A stretch of 64,000 nucleotides of DNA from Fen-999 sp044220545 (GTDB taxonomy: Bacteria > Pseudomonadota > Gammaproteobacteria > Burkholderiales > Rhodocyclaceae): contig JBGAQX010000004.1 of the NCBI GenBank assembly GCA_044220545.1, positions 1-64,000 of the forward strand. The letters run 5' to 3'. The first letter of the stretch is position 1. Each line of letters opens with the position of its first letter. A program made the translations under genes and the position numbers. Below the pieces are notes generated by a model that saw only the letters and a program-made list of their open reading frames with translations, did no database searches and was not told the DNA's origin. This document shows, one piece after another, positions 17,733 through 26,641 of the stretch.

Positions 17733-20700
17733 GTGCAACTGCCCGAACTCTGCATCCGCCGGCCGGTGATGACGACGCTGCTGATGGCGGCCTTCCTCAT
17801 TTTCGGCATCATCGCCTACCGGGCGCTGCCGGTCTCCGAGCTGCCCAACGTCGATTTTCCGACCATTTCGGTCACCGCCGCGCTGCCCGGCGCCTCGCCG
17901 GAAACCATGGCGGCCGCCGTGGCGACACCGCTGGAGAAGCAGTTCTCGACTATCGCCGGCCTGGACTCGATGACCTCGACCAGCGCCCAGGGCGCCACCA
18001 CGATCACGCTGCAATTCTCGCTCGACCGGGACATCGACGCCGCCGCGCAGGATGTGCAATCGGCCATCGCCGGCGCCCAGCGCGCGCTGCCGCCGGACCT
18101 GCCGACGCCGCCCTCGTTCCGCAAGGTCAATCCCGCCGACTTCCCGGTCTTCTTCGTCGCCATGTACTCGAAGACCCTGCCGACCTGGGTGGTCGACGAG
18201 TACGCGCAGTCGCAACTCGCCCAGCGCCTGTCGACCATCACCGGCGTCGCCCAGGTGCTGGTCTATGGCGCCCAGAAGTACGCCGTGCGCATTCAGGCCG
18301 ACCCGGCGCAACTGGCCTCGCGCGGGCTGGGTTTCGACGAACTGCAACAGGCCGTCAAGAACGCCAACGTCAATCAGCCGCTCGGCACGCTCGACGGCAA
18401 CCGGCAGAGTTTCGCCCTGCGCGCCAACGGCCAGTTGCTCGACGCCGCCAGTTATCGGCCGATCGCCATCGCCTACCGCAATGGCGCGCCGGTGCGGCTC
18501 GAAGAAGTCGCGCGGGTAATCGACAGCGTCGAGAACACCAAGGTCGCCGCATGGTTCAACGGCAACCGGACCATCATGCTGGCGGTGATGCGCCAACCCG
18601 GCGCCAACACCGTGGAGACGGTCGATGCCATCAAGCGCGTGCTGCCGACCTTCCAGGCGGCGCTGCCGGCGTCCATCGAATTGCAGGTGCACTACGACCG
18701 CAGCGTATCGATCCGCGAAGCGATCGGCGACGTCCAGTTCACCCTGGTGCTGGCCGGCGTGCTGGTCGTGCTGGTGATCCTGCTGTTCCTGCGCAATGTC
18801 TCGGCCACGCTCATCCCCAGCCTGGCGCTGCCGATCTCGATCGTCGGCACCTTCGCCGCCATGCACGCGTTCGGCTACAGCCTGAACAACCTCTCGCTGC
18901 TGGCACTGACGCTTTCCGTCGGCTTCGTCGTCGATGACGCCATCGTCATGCTGGAAAACATCATCCGCCACGTCGAGGCCGGCGAGGAACCTTTCGCGGC
19001 AGCGATCAAGGGGTCGCGCGAGATTGGCTTCACCATCGTCTCGATGACCCTGTCGCTGATGGCGGTGTTCATTCCGGTGCTGTTCATGGGCGGCATCGTC
19101 GGCCGCCTCCTGCACGAATTCGCCGTCACCATCTGCGCCGCCATTTTCGTCTCCGGCCTGGTTTCGCTGACCCTGACCCCCATGCTGTGCAGCCGCTATG
19201 TCCGGCGCGACGCGCCGGAACGGCATGGCCGGGCATTCCGGGCCTTCGAGCGCTTCTTCGCCGCCATGCTGGGCGGCTACGAACAAACCCTTGCCTGGGC
19301 CATGGCCCGGCCGCGCTGGGTGCTGGCCTCCTTCGTAGCCACCCTGGCGCTCACCGTCGTGCTGTACGCCAACGTGCCGAAGGACTTCCTGCCCAGCGGC
19401 GACGCGGGGCAGATCGTCGTATCGACCGAGGGTCCGCAGGACGTCTCGTTCGCGGCCATGGTCGAGCGCCAGCGGGCAGTCGCCGAAATCCTGGCCAAGG
19501 ATCCGACCGTCCGGACCCTGGCATCGTTCGTCGGTGCCAGCGGCCCACGGCCAACGCTCAATACCGGCTCGCTGATCGTCAACCTGAAACCACGCGGCGA
19601 ACGGCATGAATCGCCGGACGAGATCATCGCCCGGCTGCGACCCAAGCTCGGTGCCGTGCCGGGCATACGCGTCTTCATGCAGAATCCGCCGCCCATCCGC
19701 ATCGGCGGCACCATCACCAGCGCCCAGTTCCAGTACACGCTCCAGGACGCCAACCTGGCCGAGCTGTACCAATGGAACGACGTGCTGCTCGACAAGCTGC
19801 GCCAGTTGCCCGGGCTGGTCGACGTCAACACCAACCTGAAGAACCAGAGTCCGGTGGTCGCGCTGGAAGTGGATCGCGACAAGCTGGCGCCGCTCGGCCT
19901 GAGCTTCGGCCAGGTGGAAGACGCGCTGCAAAGCGCCTTCAGCGCCCGGCAGATCTCCACCATCTACGGCGCCACCAACCAGTACCAGGTGGTGCTGGAA
20001 GTGGCGCCGGAATTCCAGACCGACCCGGCCGTGCTGTCCAAATTGCACGTCCGCGCCACCAGTGGCGCGCTGGTGCCGCTCGATACCGTCGCCACGGTCC
20101 GCCGCGCCACTCAGGCCCTGACCGTCAATCACCAGGGCCAACTGCCTTCGGTGACGCTTTCGTTCAATCTGCTGCCCGGCGTGTCGCTCGGTGAGGCGGT
20201 GGACCGCATCCGCGCCATGGAGCGCGAGATGAGCCTGCCGGTGACGCTGACCACCAGCCTGCAAGGTACCGCCCAGGCCTTCGAAGCCTCGACCAAGGGC
20301 CTCGGCATCCTGCTGCTGGTCGCGGTGCTGGTGGTGTACCTGGTGCTCGGCATCCTCTACGAGAGCTTCATCCACCCGCTGACCATCCTCTCCGGCCTGC
20401 CGGCGGCGGGCCTGGGCGCGCTGCTGACGCTGCTGGTCTTCCGGGTCGACCTGAGCCTCTATGCCTTCGTCGGCATCATCATGCTGATCGGCATCGTCAA
20501 GAAAAACGCCATCATGATGATCGACTTCGCGCTCGAGAAACAGCGCAAGGAGGGCATGGCGCCGGCCAAGGCGATCTTCGCCGCCTGCCTGGTCCGTTTC
20601 CGGCCGATCATGATGACCACCATGGCGGCGCTGGTCGGCACCTTGCCGATCGCCATCGGCTGGGGCGCCGGCGCCGAGGTGCGCCGCCCGTTGGGACTGG

Positions 20701-20801
20701 CCGTCGTCGGTGGACTGCTGGTGTCACAGTTCCTGACGCTCTATCTCACGCCGGTCGTCTATCTGGCACTCGACCGGCTGGCGGCAAGGGTGCGAACGTG
20801 A
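17733..20801 (+). CDS. RND efflux transporter permease (MdtB/MdtC-like)
   Basis: Inner-membrane proton/drug antiporter of 1022 residues, with 12 predicted TM helices and two large periplasmic loops. The N-terminus (QLPELCIRRPVMTTLLMAAF) and GTISVTAALPGASPETMA-like loop start are typical. Proton-relay residues are seen in TM4 (SVGFVVDDAIVMLENI) and TM10 (IGIVKKNAIMMIDFALE). The pore-domain region DRDIDAAAQDVQSAI resembles MdtB/MdtC. The GTG start at 17733 gives the expected N-terminus. Substrates cannot be read from sequence. Confidence 0.95.
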   Translation: MQLPELCIRRPVMTTLLMAAFLIFGIIAYRALPVSELPNVDFPTISVTAALPGASPETMAAAVATPLEKQFSTIAGLDSMTSTSAQGATTITLQFSLDRDIDAAAQDVQSAIAGAQRALPPDLPTPPSFRKVNPADFPVFFVAMYSKTLPTWVVDEYAQSQLAQRLSTITGVAQVLVYGAQKYAVRIQADPAQLASRGLGFDELQQAVKNANVNQPLGTLDGNRQSFALRANGQLLDAASYRPIAIAYRNGAPVRLEEVARVIDSVENTKVAAWFNGNRTIMLAVMRQPGANTVETVDAIKRVLPTFQAALPASIELQVHYDRSVSIREAIGDVQFTLVLAGVLVVLVILLFLRNVSATLIPSLALPISIVGTFAAMHAFGYSLNNLSLLALTLSVGFVVDDAIVMLENIIRHVEAGEEPFAAAIKGSREIGFTIVSMTLSLMAVFIPVLFMGGIVGRLLHEFAVTICAAIFVSGLVSLTLTPMLCSRYVRRDAPERHGRAFRAFERFFAAMLGGYEQTLAWAMARPRWVLASFVATLALTVVLYANVPKDFLPSGDAGQIVVSTEGPQDVSFAAMVERQRAVAEILAKDPTVRTLASFVGASGPRPTLNTGSLIVNLKPRGERHESPDEIIARLRPKLGAVPGIRVFMQNPPPIRIGGTITSAQFQYTLQDANLAELYQWNDVLLDKLRQLPGLVDVNTNLKNQSPVVALEVDRDKLAPLGLSFGQVEDALQSAFSARQISTIYGATNQYQVVLEVAPEFQTDPAVLSKLHVRATSGALVPLDTVATVRRATQALTVNHQGQLPSVTLSFNLLPGVSLGEAVDRIRAMEREMSLPVTLTTSLQGTAQAFEASTKGLGILLLVAVLVVYLVLGILYESFIHPLTILSGLPAAGLGALLTLLVFRVDLSLYAFVGIIMLIGIVKKNAIMMIDFALEKQRKEGMAPAKAIFAACLVRFRPIMMTTMAALVGTLPIAIGWGAGAEVRRPLGLAVVGGLLVSQFLTLYLTPVVYLALDRLAARVRT

Positions 20802-20826
20802 GGCAGACCCGGCTACGGCCGCGCCC

Positions 20827-23232
20827 CTAGCGCAGATCCTCGCGTGGGAACTGCCAGGCCGCCAAGCCATACAAGACCACGGCCAGCAACACCACCATCG
20901 AGTAGCCCAGATGAATGGCCAGCAGCGTGGCCAGCAACGTGGCCACCACGGATGCGAAACCATTGATGCCCCAGACCCAGGGCACCAGGGGTTCGGCGCG
21001 CGCGGCGACGGCGGCGAGACCCAGCGGGAAGGGCATGCCGAGGCAGAAGGCCAGGGGCGCCACCAGCAGTGTCGTCAGCAGGATTTTCCAGCCTTGCGCG
21101 AGCCCCATCAGGGCGCCGAGCAGCGGTGGCAGCAGGGCCACATAGACCAGGGCCAAGGTCGCGATGGCAAAGAACGGCCAGCGCGCCATCGGCGCCAGCC
21201 GGACGGAATACCGCGCCCCCAGGCCGGCGAAGACGAGGAAGGCCGCGAGTACCACGGCGGCCGCGTAGAGCGGATGACTTAGGAAGAGGCTGAAGCGTTG
21301 CAGGAAGGGAATCTCGATCGCCATGAAGCCCAGCCCCAGGGCCAGAAAGTACAGCACGGCGCGCCGCCGCAACCCCGGCGGCGTGGTGGCGAAGGCACGG
21401 CGCGTACCCGAGAGGGCCAAGGGCAACAGGATCAGCAGCAGGCTGATCACCACCGCCTGGACCAACGCCATCACCAGGACCGGATAGCCCCAGTCCAGCG
21501 GCGGCAGTCCGCCGCGCGATCGCAAGCTCAGCAGCTCGGGCAAGGTGCGCCACTTGAAGAAGTGGAAGAAATACGGCCGGTCGTCGGTGGCCGGCTCCAG
21601 ATTGAACTTGTAGCGCTCCTGGAATTCCCGCCGGTCGGCGCCGAGCAGCGCCCGGGTACCGGCGAAGAAGTCGTCGCGTTCCAGCACGTTGTAGACGTTG
21701 GCCTCATCCGCGGCGATGCCGTGGACATGCACGGTGTCGAACGAGCGCTGGCGCGCGAAATCCCTGATGGCGGCAACTTCCGCCGCCGAGAAGACGCCAT
21801 TCCTCACCAGCAGGGTCGTCGTGTTCCAGCCCCGGATGATGGCCAGGGCCCGGCCGGGCTCGGCCACGCCCACGTGTTCCAGCGCGGTGACGGCGGTGGC
21901 GAAGAGCCGCAGGCTGTCGCGCGGCGGCAGCGTCACCCAGCGCGTAAAGGCCAGCAGTCCGCCCGGGGCAAGGCGGGCCAGATAACTCTCCAGCGCTTCG
22001 ACGGTGTAAAGGCTGCTTTCGCTCAACGATCCCAGGCCGGCGGCGCTACCGCCGAAAGTGTCGAGTAGCGCCACCTGGATCAGGTCGAAGCGTTCCCGGG
22101 TAGCGGCGACGAAACCGCGCGCCTCGGCAACATGAAGATGCACGCCGGCCGCGGTGTAGGGCCGGCCGGAGAAGGCGGCCAGGTCTTCCTGCACCATCGC
22201 CGTCACCTGGCCATCCAGTTCCACGGCGTCCACTCGCCGCGCCCCATGAACCAGGGCCTGCAACACGTCGCCGCCGGCGCCGGCGCCCAGCACCAATACC
22301 CGTGGCTCATGCAGCAGAATGTACGGCAGGGCCGACGTGGTCTGCGCCAGGTAGGCGAGCGGCGCGGTGTCGCCATCGTAGCGGGTGACGGCGCCCGCCG
22401 CCTGGCCATCCACGAACAGGCCGATCTGGGCCGGCGGCCCCGCCGTGGCGCCGAGGCTCAGGCCCGGCGCCAACCGTAGCGGCACCAGCGGACTTGCCAC
22501 CGCGCTGACCACACCCAGAGGGCTGGTGCGTTGCGCCACCACGCGGGCATCCTTGACGCGCAGGGCCTGGCGCAGATCCTTGTAGTCGGAAGTGATCAGT
22601 TCGAGGGCTGGCGCCGGCAGCAGCCAGGGGCCGGCGCCGGCGGCCAGGGCGAGCGGCACCGCCCATCGCCGCGCCGACGGCCACGCCGCCACGGCGGCGG
22701 CCGCCAGGCCGAGGGCGCCGATGGCGCGCAGCGCATCGGCGGGATGCGCCAGGAACAGCACGGCCAGCAGCCCCAGGCTGCCCAGCCCCGCGCCCAGGAT
22801 GTCGGCGCTGTACAGCAACGCGACCTGTCCGCCGAATCGGGCATAGGCGACGCACAGTGCCGTGGCGGCGCAGAAGAACGGGATGCACAGCAGCAGGTAG
22901 ATCGCCGCCAGACCGAGAAACTGCCCGGGGTTCCAGGCCAGCTCGAGCACGTTGAAGGGCACCCGCTCGGCGGCCGCAAAACAGGCGATGGTGGCGACGG
23001 CAAAGATCGCGGCCGCGGCGCTGAAGCTGTGCGGATACAGCGCCAGCAGCCAGCGCCGCGCCAGGGTGACAAAGGTGCCGGCGGCACCGATGCCCAACAG
23101 GGCGACGCTGATGGCGAGGTAGGCGAAATGGTGCCACTGGATGATGGAGAACAGGCGCAGCAACAGCACTTCATAGCCCAGCGCGGCGGCGGAGAGCATG
23201 GCCACGGCGGCCAGCGGCGGTCGCTCGCTCAT
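20827..23232 (-). CDS. Membrane-embedded spermidine-synthase-like protein
   Basis: Protein of 801 residues in three parts. There is an N-terminal block of about six TM helices (residues 1-215). A central Rossmann domain (about 300-520) carries the spermidine-synthase-type motif RVLVLGAGAGGDVLQALVHG and the acidic loop VDAVELDGQV. A C-terminal block of about seven TM helices completes it. This matches the large fused membrane/spermidine-synthase-like family, whose chemistry is mostly unassigned. It may transfer an aminopropyl or methyl group, or only bind a SAM-type ligand. It converges on the RND permease with 25 bp between stops and lies 13 bp after pcm. Function not known. Confidence 0.75.
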   Translation of the reverse strand: MSERPPLAAVAMLSAAALGYEVLLLRLFSIIQWHHFAYLAISVALLGIGAAGTFVTLARRWLLALYPHSFSAAAAIFAVATIACFAAAERVPFNVLELAWNPGQFLGLAAIYLLLCIPFFCAATALCVAYARFGGQVALLYSADILGAGLGSLGLLAVLFLAHPADALRAIGALGLAAAAVAAWPSARRWAVPLALAAGAGPWLLPAPALELITSDYKDLRQALRVKDARVVAQRTSPLGVVSAVASPLVPLRLAPGLSLGATAGPPAQIGLFVDGQAAGAVTRYDGDTAPLAYLAQTTSALPYILLHEPRVLVLGAGAGGDVLQALVHGARRVDAVELDGQVTAMVQEDLAAFSGRPYTAAGVHLHVAEARGFVAATRERFDLIQVALLDTFGGSAAGLGSLSESSLYTVEALESYLARLAPGGLLAFTRWVTLPPRDSLRLFATAVTALEHVGVAEPGRALAIIRGWNTTTLLVRNGVFSAAEVAAIRDFARQRSFDTVHVHGIAADEANVYNVLERDDFFAGTRALLGADRREFQERYKFNLEPATDDRPYFFHFFKWRTLPELLSLRSRGGLPPLDWGYPVLVMALVQAVVISLLLILLPLALSGTRRAFATTPPGLRRRAVLYFLALGLGFMAIEIPFLQRFSLFLSHPLYAAAVVLAAFLVFAGLGARYSVRLAPMARWPFFAIATLALVYVALLPPLLGALMGLAQGWKILLTTLLVAPLAFCLGMPFPLGLAAVAARAEPLVPWVWGINGFASVVATLLATLLAIHLGYSMVVLLAVVLYGLAAWQFPREDLR

Positions 23233-23245
23233 GACCCGGAGCGTG

Positions 23246-24028
23246 TCAATCGTGCCCGCCGGTGAGGGGCACGAAGCTCACGGCCATCATCTGCCGGGTC
23301 GTCACCGTGCCGTCGCGACGCTTTTCCACGAGCAGCAATTGCTGGGACTGAAACGGCGCGCCGACGGGAATCACCATCCGGCCGCCGGGCTTGAGCTGCC
23401 GCACCAGCGGTGGCGGCACATGGCCGGCGGCGGCCGTGACGATAATCGCATCGAAGGGGCCGCGCTCGGCCCAACCATGGTAGCCATCGCCAACCCGGGT
23501 CGCGACCTGCCGGTAACCAAGGCGTCGCAGACGCGCCTCGGCTTCCCGGGCCAGCGGCTCGACGATCTCGATGGACGACACCACCGCGCCCAATTCCGCC
23601 AGCACCGCCGCCTGGTAGCCGGAGCCGGTGCCGATCTCGAGGACCGAATGGCCGGGTTCGATCGCCAGCAGATCGGTCATCGCGGCGACGATATAGGGCT
23701 GGGAGATTGTCTGGCCATGTCCGATCGGCTGCGGCCGGTTGTCGTAGGCATGGGTACGCAGCGGCAAGGGCATGAACTCATGGCGCGGCAGGCGACCCAG
23801 CACCCCCAGCACGCGCGGATCGATGGCCTGCTTGCCGAGGCCGGCGCCAAAGGCCTGTGCCATGGCGGTCACCTCGGCCAGCATCGCCTGTCGTTCCCTG
23901 GTCATGTCGTCCGCCGCCAACGCGCCGCCAAGCCAGAGACCGAGCGCCCCGGCGCCAAGCCAGGACAAGGTTCCCTTGAGCCGGGCGCCCCGTCCCATCG
24001 CCGCCATGCGCCTGTTGGTCAGTTTCAT
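23246..24028 (-). CDS. pcm: Protein-L-isoaspartate O-methyltransferase, predicted exported
   Basis: SAM-dependent repair enzyme for isoaspartyl residues, 260 residues. Family motifs are QPIGHGQTISQPYIVAAMTD, the SAM-binding LEIGTGSGYQAAVLAELG and AIIVTAAAGHVPPPLV. Unusually, the start coupled to the rhomboid gene (ATGA at 24028) gives a basic, hydrophobic N-terminus ending GALAAD that reads as a signal peptide or anchor. An internal ATG at 23905 (MTRERQAML) would give a cytosolic enzyme of normal length (about 219 residues). The first start is favoured by coupling. Confidence 0.88.
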   Translation of the reverse strand: MKLTNRRMAAMGRGARLKGTLSWLGAGALGLWLGGALAADDMTRERQAMLAEVTAMAQAFGAGLGKQAIDPRVLGVLGRLPRHEFMPLPLRTHAYDNRPQPIGHGQTISQPYIVAAMTDLLAIEPGHSVLEIGTGSGYQAAVLAELGAVVSSIEIVEPLAREAEARLRRLGYRQVATRVGDGYHGWAERGPFDAIIVTAAAGHVPPPLVRQLKPGGRMVIPVGAPFQSQQLLLVEKRRDGTVTTRQMMAVSFVPLTGGHD

Positions 24029-24594
24029 CGCCGCTGCCCGAGCCAGTGGTGAACGACCAGATAGCCGCCGATCATGCCGCCAAGGTGGGCGAAATGCGCC
24101 ACGCCGGCCTGCGTACCGGTGACGCCGAGGGTCAGCTCGAGACCCGCATACAGGAGCACGAACAGCCAGGCGGGCAGCGATATCGGCGGCAGCAGCAGCA
24201 TGATCGTCCGATTGGGGAAACAGATCCCGTAGGCGAGCAGCACCCCGAACGCGCCGCCCGAGGCACCCACCGTCGGATATGGGCTGCCGGCGGCGCTCGC
24301 CACGAGCAATTGCATCAGTCCGGCGGACAGCACGCTGGCGAAATAAAGCTTCAGGAACACCTTGCGGCCGAGGAAGGCTTCGAGATCCCGGCCGAACATC
24401 CAGATGCCATACATATTGACCGCAATATGGGTCAGGTTGGCGTGCAGGAACGCGTAGGTGAATAGTTGCCAGGGCAAGAAGCCAGCCTGTAGCGACCATA
24501 GGCCAAAGGTTGCGACCAGCGCACCGCCGCCGCCAGCCTCCAGCACGAAGCCGACGACATTGGCGATGATGATGACACGAACAGCACTCGGCAC
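24025..24594 (-). CDS. Rhomboid family intramembrane serine protease
   Basis: Six-TM rhomboid of 189 residues. The HANLTHIAVNMYGIWMFG segment contains the conserved loop and Asn. The catalytic Ser is in TM4 (GASGGAFG) and the catalytic His is in TM6 (HFAHLGGMIGG), so the dyad is intact. The GTG at 24594 is preferred because AGGTGG sits 5 nt upstream; an upstream in-frame start at 24675 has no such site. It overlaps pcm by 4 bp. Substrates are unknown. Confidence 0.88.
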   Translation of the reverse strand: MPSAVRVIIIANVVGFVLEAGGGGALVATFGLWSLQAGFLPWQLFTYAFLHANLTHIAVNMYGIWMFGRDLEAFLGRKVFLKLYFASVLSAGLMQLLVASAAGSPYPTVGASGGAFGVLLAYGICFPNRTIMLLLPPISLPAWLFVLLYAGLELTLGVTGTQAGVAHFAHLGGMIGGYLVVHHWLGQRR

Positions 24595-24766
24595 AGGATC
24601 CACCTTTCGCTCTTGGCGGTGGGCCGCCCCGGCGCACCCTTGCCGAATGGTCGCCGCGCAGACCTGGGCGAACAATGCCGCGCTTTGCCCGCCTGGTCAA
24701 TCGTGGCCGCGCCGACGCAACCGGATCGTCGGTGCGCAGTCGTCCCGAGCGCGCATCGCCCGCTTG

Positions 24767-24795
24767 TTGACGCGACGGGGCCAATGGCCTACGGT
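24767..24795 (+). promoter_or_regulatory. Possible promoter in the 278-bp divergent gap 24595-24872
   Basis: TTGACG (24767-24772) and TACGGT (24790-24795) are spaced 17 bp and point toward the PAS-GGDEF gene. The -35 is good and the -10 weak. This gap is the longest gene-free stretch in the window; apart from this I see no gene, RNA or repeat in it. Confidence 0.3.
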
Positions 24796-24872
24796 GAGCC
24801 TATCGCAGCACGAACCGGCTGACACTCGAATGGGTGCGGGCCACGCGCCGGGCTTCCTTCCAGGCGCATCCC

Positions 24873-26597
24873 ATGATCCGGCCACCGATGAGCGCAAAAT
24901 CCTCCAAGCCAACCAATCCCGCGACGCGGAATGAACTCTCGCGGCAACCCCGGATTGCCCCGCGGGAGTCGCTTGACCGCTATGCCGACTTCTATGACCT
25001 GGCTCCCGTCGGCTTTGTCACGCTCACGGACAAGAAGGAGATTGCCGAAGTCAACATGACCGGGGCCGCGATGCTCGGTGTTGGCCGGACCGAGTTGTTG
25101 CAGAAAAGCTTTGGCGCCTTTGTGGCCCACGAGGACGCCCAGCATTGGGAACGGCAGTCGAGCAACGCGCTCGGCCAGGACACGCGACTGAACCTTGAAA
25201 TCGCGCTGACGCGCCCGGATGGAGGCCGCATCGATGTCCGGCTGGATTGCCTGCGCATGGTCAAGGAGGGCCAAGCCCCTCTCCTGCAAGTCGTATTGAC
25301 CGACATCACGGCGCGCAAGCGGGCCGAAGTGGCGCTGCGCGAGCAGGAGGAGTTCTTCCGCCTGATCGCGGAAAACATCGGCGATTTCGTCGCGGTCCTC
25401 GACGTGGACGGGCGCAGGATCTACAACAGCCCTTCCTATAAGCGCCACTTCGGCGAAACCCGCGACCTGCGCGGTACGAATTCCTTCGCGGAAATCCACG
25501 AGGACGACCGGCCGCGAATCGAAAAGGCCTTTCGCGAGACGGTGGCCTCCGGTATCGGCCAGCGATGCGACTATCGCTTCGTGTTGGCGGACGGCGGCAT
25601 CCGCCACATGGAATCGCGCGGCGCGGTGATCAGGGACGGCGAGGGCAACGTCGCCCGCGTTGTGGTGGTTTCCCGCGATGTCACCGAACGGAAGCGGGCG
25701 GAAGATCAACTACAGATCGCCGCCACCGCCTTCGAGGCGCACGAGGGCATGCTCGTCACGGATGCCCTTGGGCTGATCCAGCGTGTGAATGGGGCCTTTT
25801 CCGAGATGACCGGCTATGCGGCGGAAGAGGTGATCGGACGCAAACCGAGCCTGCTTCGATCCGGGCGCCACGACGCGGCCTTCTACGCCGAGATGTGGGC
25901 GAGCATCGGCCGATCCGGCTTGTGGCAGGGCGAGATATGGAACCGGCGCAAGAGCGGCGACGTCTATCCTCAATGGATGACGATCACCGCCATTCGCGAC
26001 GGCGGAGACCAGATCACGCACTATGTCGCCACGATGACCGACATCAGCGCGCGCAAGGCGGCCGAGGACGAGGTCCGTCATCTGGCCTTCAACGACGACC
26101 TGACGCAGTTGCCCAACCGCCGGCTGCTGCTGGACCGGATGCAACGGGCGACAGCCGCCAGTGGCCGAAGCCGGCGCCGGGGCGCGGTGATGCTCATCGA
26201 CCTGGACAACTTCAAGGCGATCAACGACGCCCTTGGCCACGACCAGGGCGATCTGCTCCTCCAGCAGGCCGCGCAGCGCCTCGGTCGCTGTGTGCGCGAG
26301 GGCGACACCGTGGCACGCCTGGGTGGCGACGAATTCGTGGTGATGCTGGAAGACCTGAGCGAAGACCTCGAGCAGGCGACCCGGCAGGCCGAGGCGGCCG
26401 GCGAGAAGATTCTCGCCACGCTCAACCAGCCTTACGAACTGCGCGGCGGCCGGCACCGGTGCACGCCGAGCATCGGCGTCACTTTGTTTGCCGACCAGCG
26501 GCAGAGTATCGACGAGTTGCTCCGGCAGGCGGACCTCGCCATGTACCGGTCAAAGGCCGCCGGCCGCAATTCGCTGCACTTCTTCTCTGCGCCGTAG
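24873..26597 (+). CDS. PAS-domain diguanylate cyclase
   Basis: Soluble c-di-GMP synthase of about 574 residues with no membrane segment. Three PAS domains (about 35-150, 160-280, 285-405) each end in a PAC-like motif (DITARKRAE, DVTERKRAE, DISARKAAE). A GGDEF domain (about 415-574) follows with intact RLGGDEFVVML and an upstream RxxD inhibitory site (REGD). There is no EAL. The start is uncertain: ATG 24873 was chosen over GTG 24834 and ATG 24888, none of which has a strong Shine-Dalgarno sequence. Ligands of the PAS domains are unknown. Confidence 0.88.
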   Translation: MIRPPMSAKSSKPTNPATRNELSRQPRIAPRESLDRYADFYDLAPVGFVTLTDKKEIAEVNMTGAAMLGVGRTELLQKSFGAFVAHEDAQHWERQSSNALGQDTRLNLEIALTRPDGGRIDVRLDCLRMVKEGQAPLLQVVLTDITARKRAEVALREQEEFFRLIAENIGDFVAVLDVDGRRIYNSPSYKRHFGETRDLRGTNSFAEIHEDDRPRIEKAFRETVASGIGQRCDYRFVLADGGIRHMESRGAVIRDGEGNVARVVVVSRDVTERKRAEDQLQIAATAFEAHEGMLVTDALGLIQRVNGAFSEMTGYAAEEVIGRKPSLLRSGRHDAAFYAEMWASIGRSGLWQGEIWNRRKSGDVYPQWMTITAIRDGGDQITHYVATMTDISARKAAEDEVRHLAFNDDLTQLPNRRLLLDRMQRATAASGRSRRRGAVMLIDLDNFKAINDALGHDQGDLLLQQAAQRLGRCVREGDTVARLGGDEFVVMLEDLSEDLEQATRQAEAAGEKILATLNQPYELRGGRHRCTPSIGVTLFADQRQSIDELLRQADLAMYRSKAAGRNSLHFFSAP

Positions 26598-26641
26598 GCG
26601 CCACACTGGCGCACCCGGCGAGCACCGGCAACACCGCCCGG

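Noticed and set aside
17187..20375. A 1062-codon open frame on the minus strand opposite the RND permease.
   Set aside because: It is antisense to a protein with all RND motifs and has the low-complexity, His/Gln/Arg-rich composition expected from a GC-rich third-position shadow.
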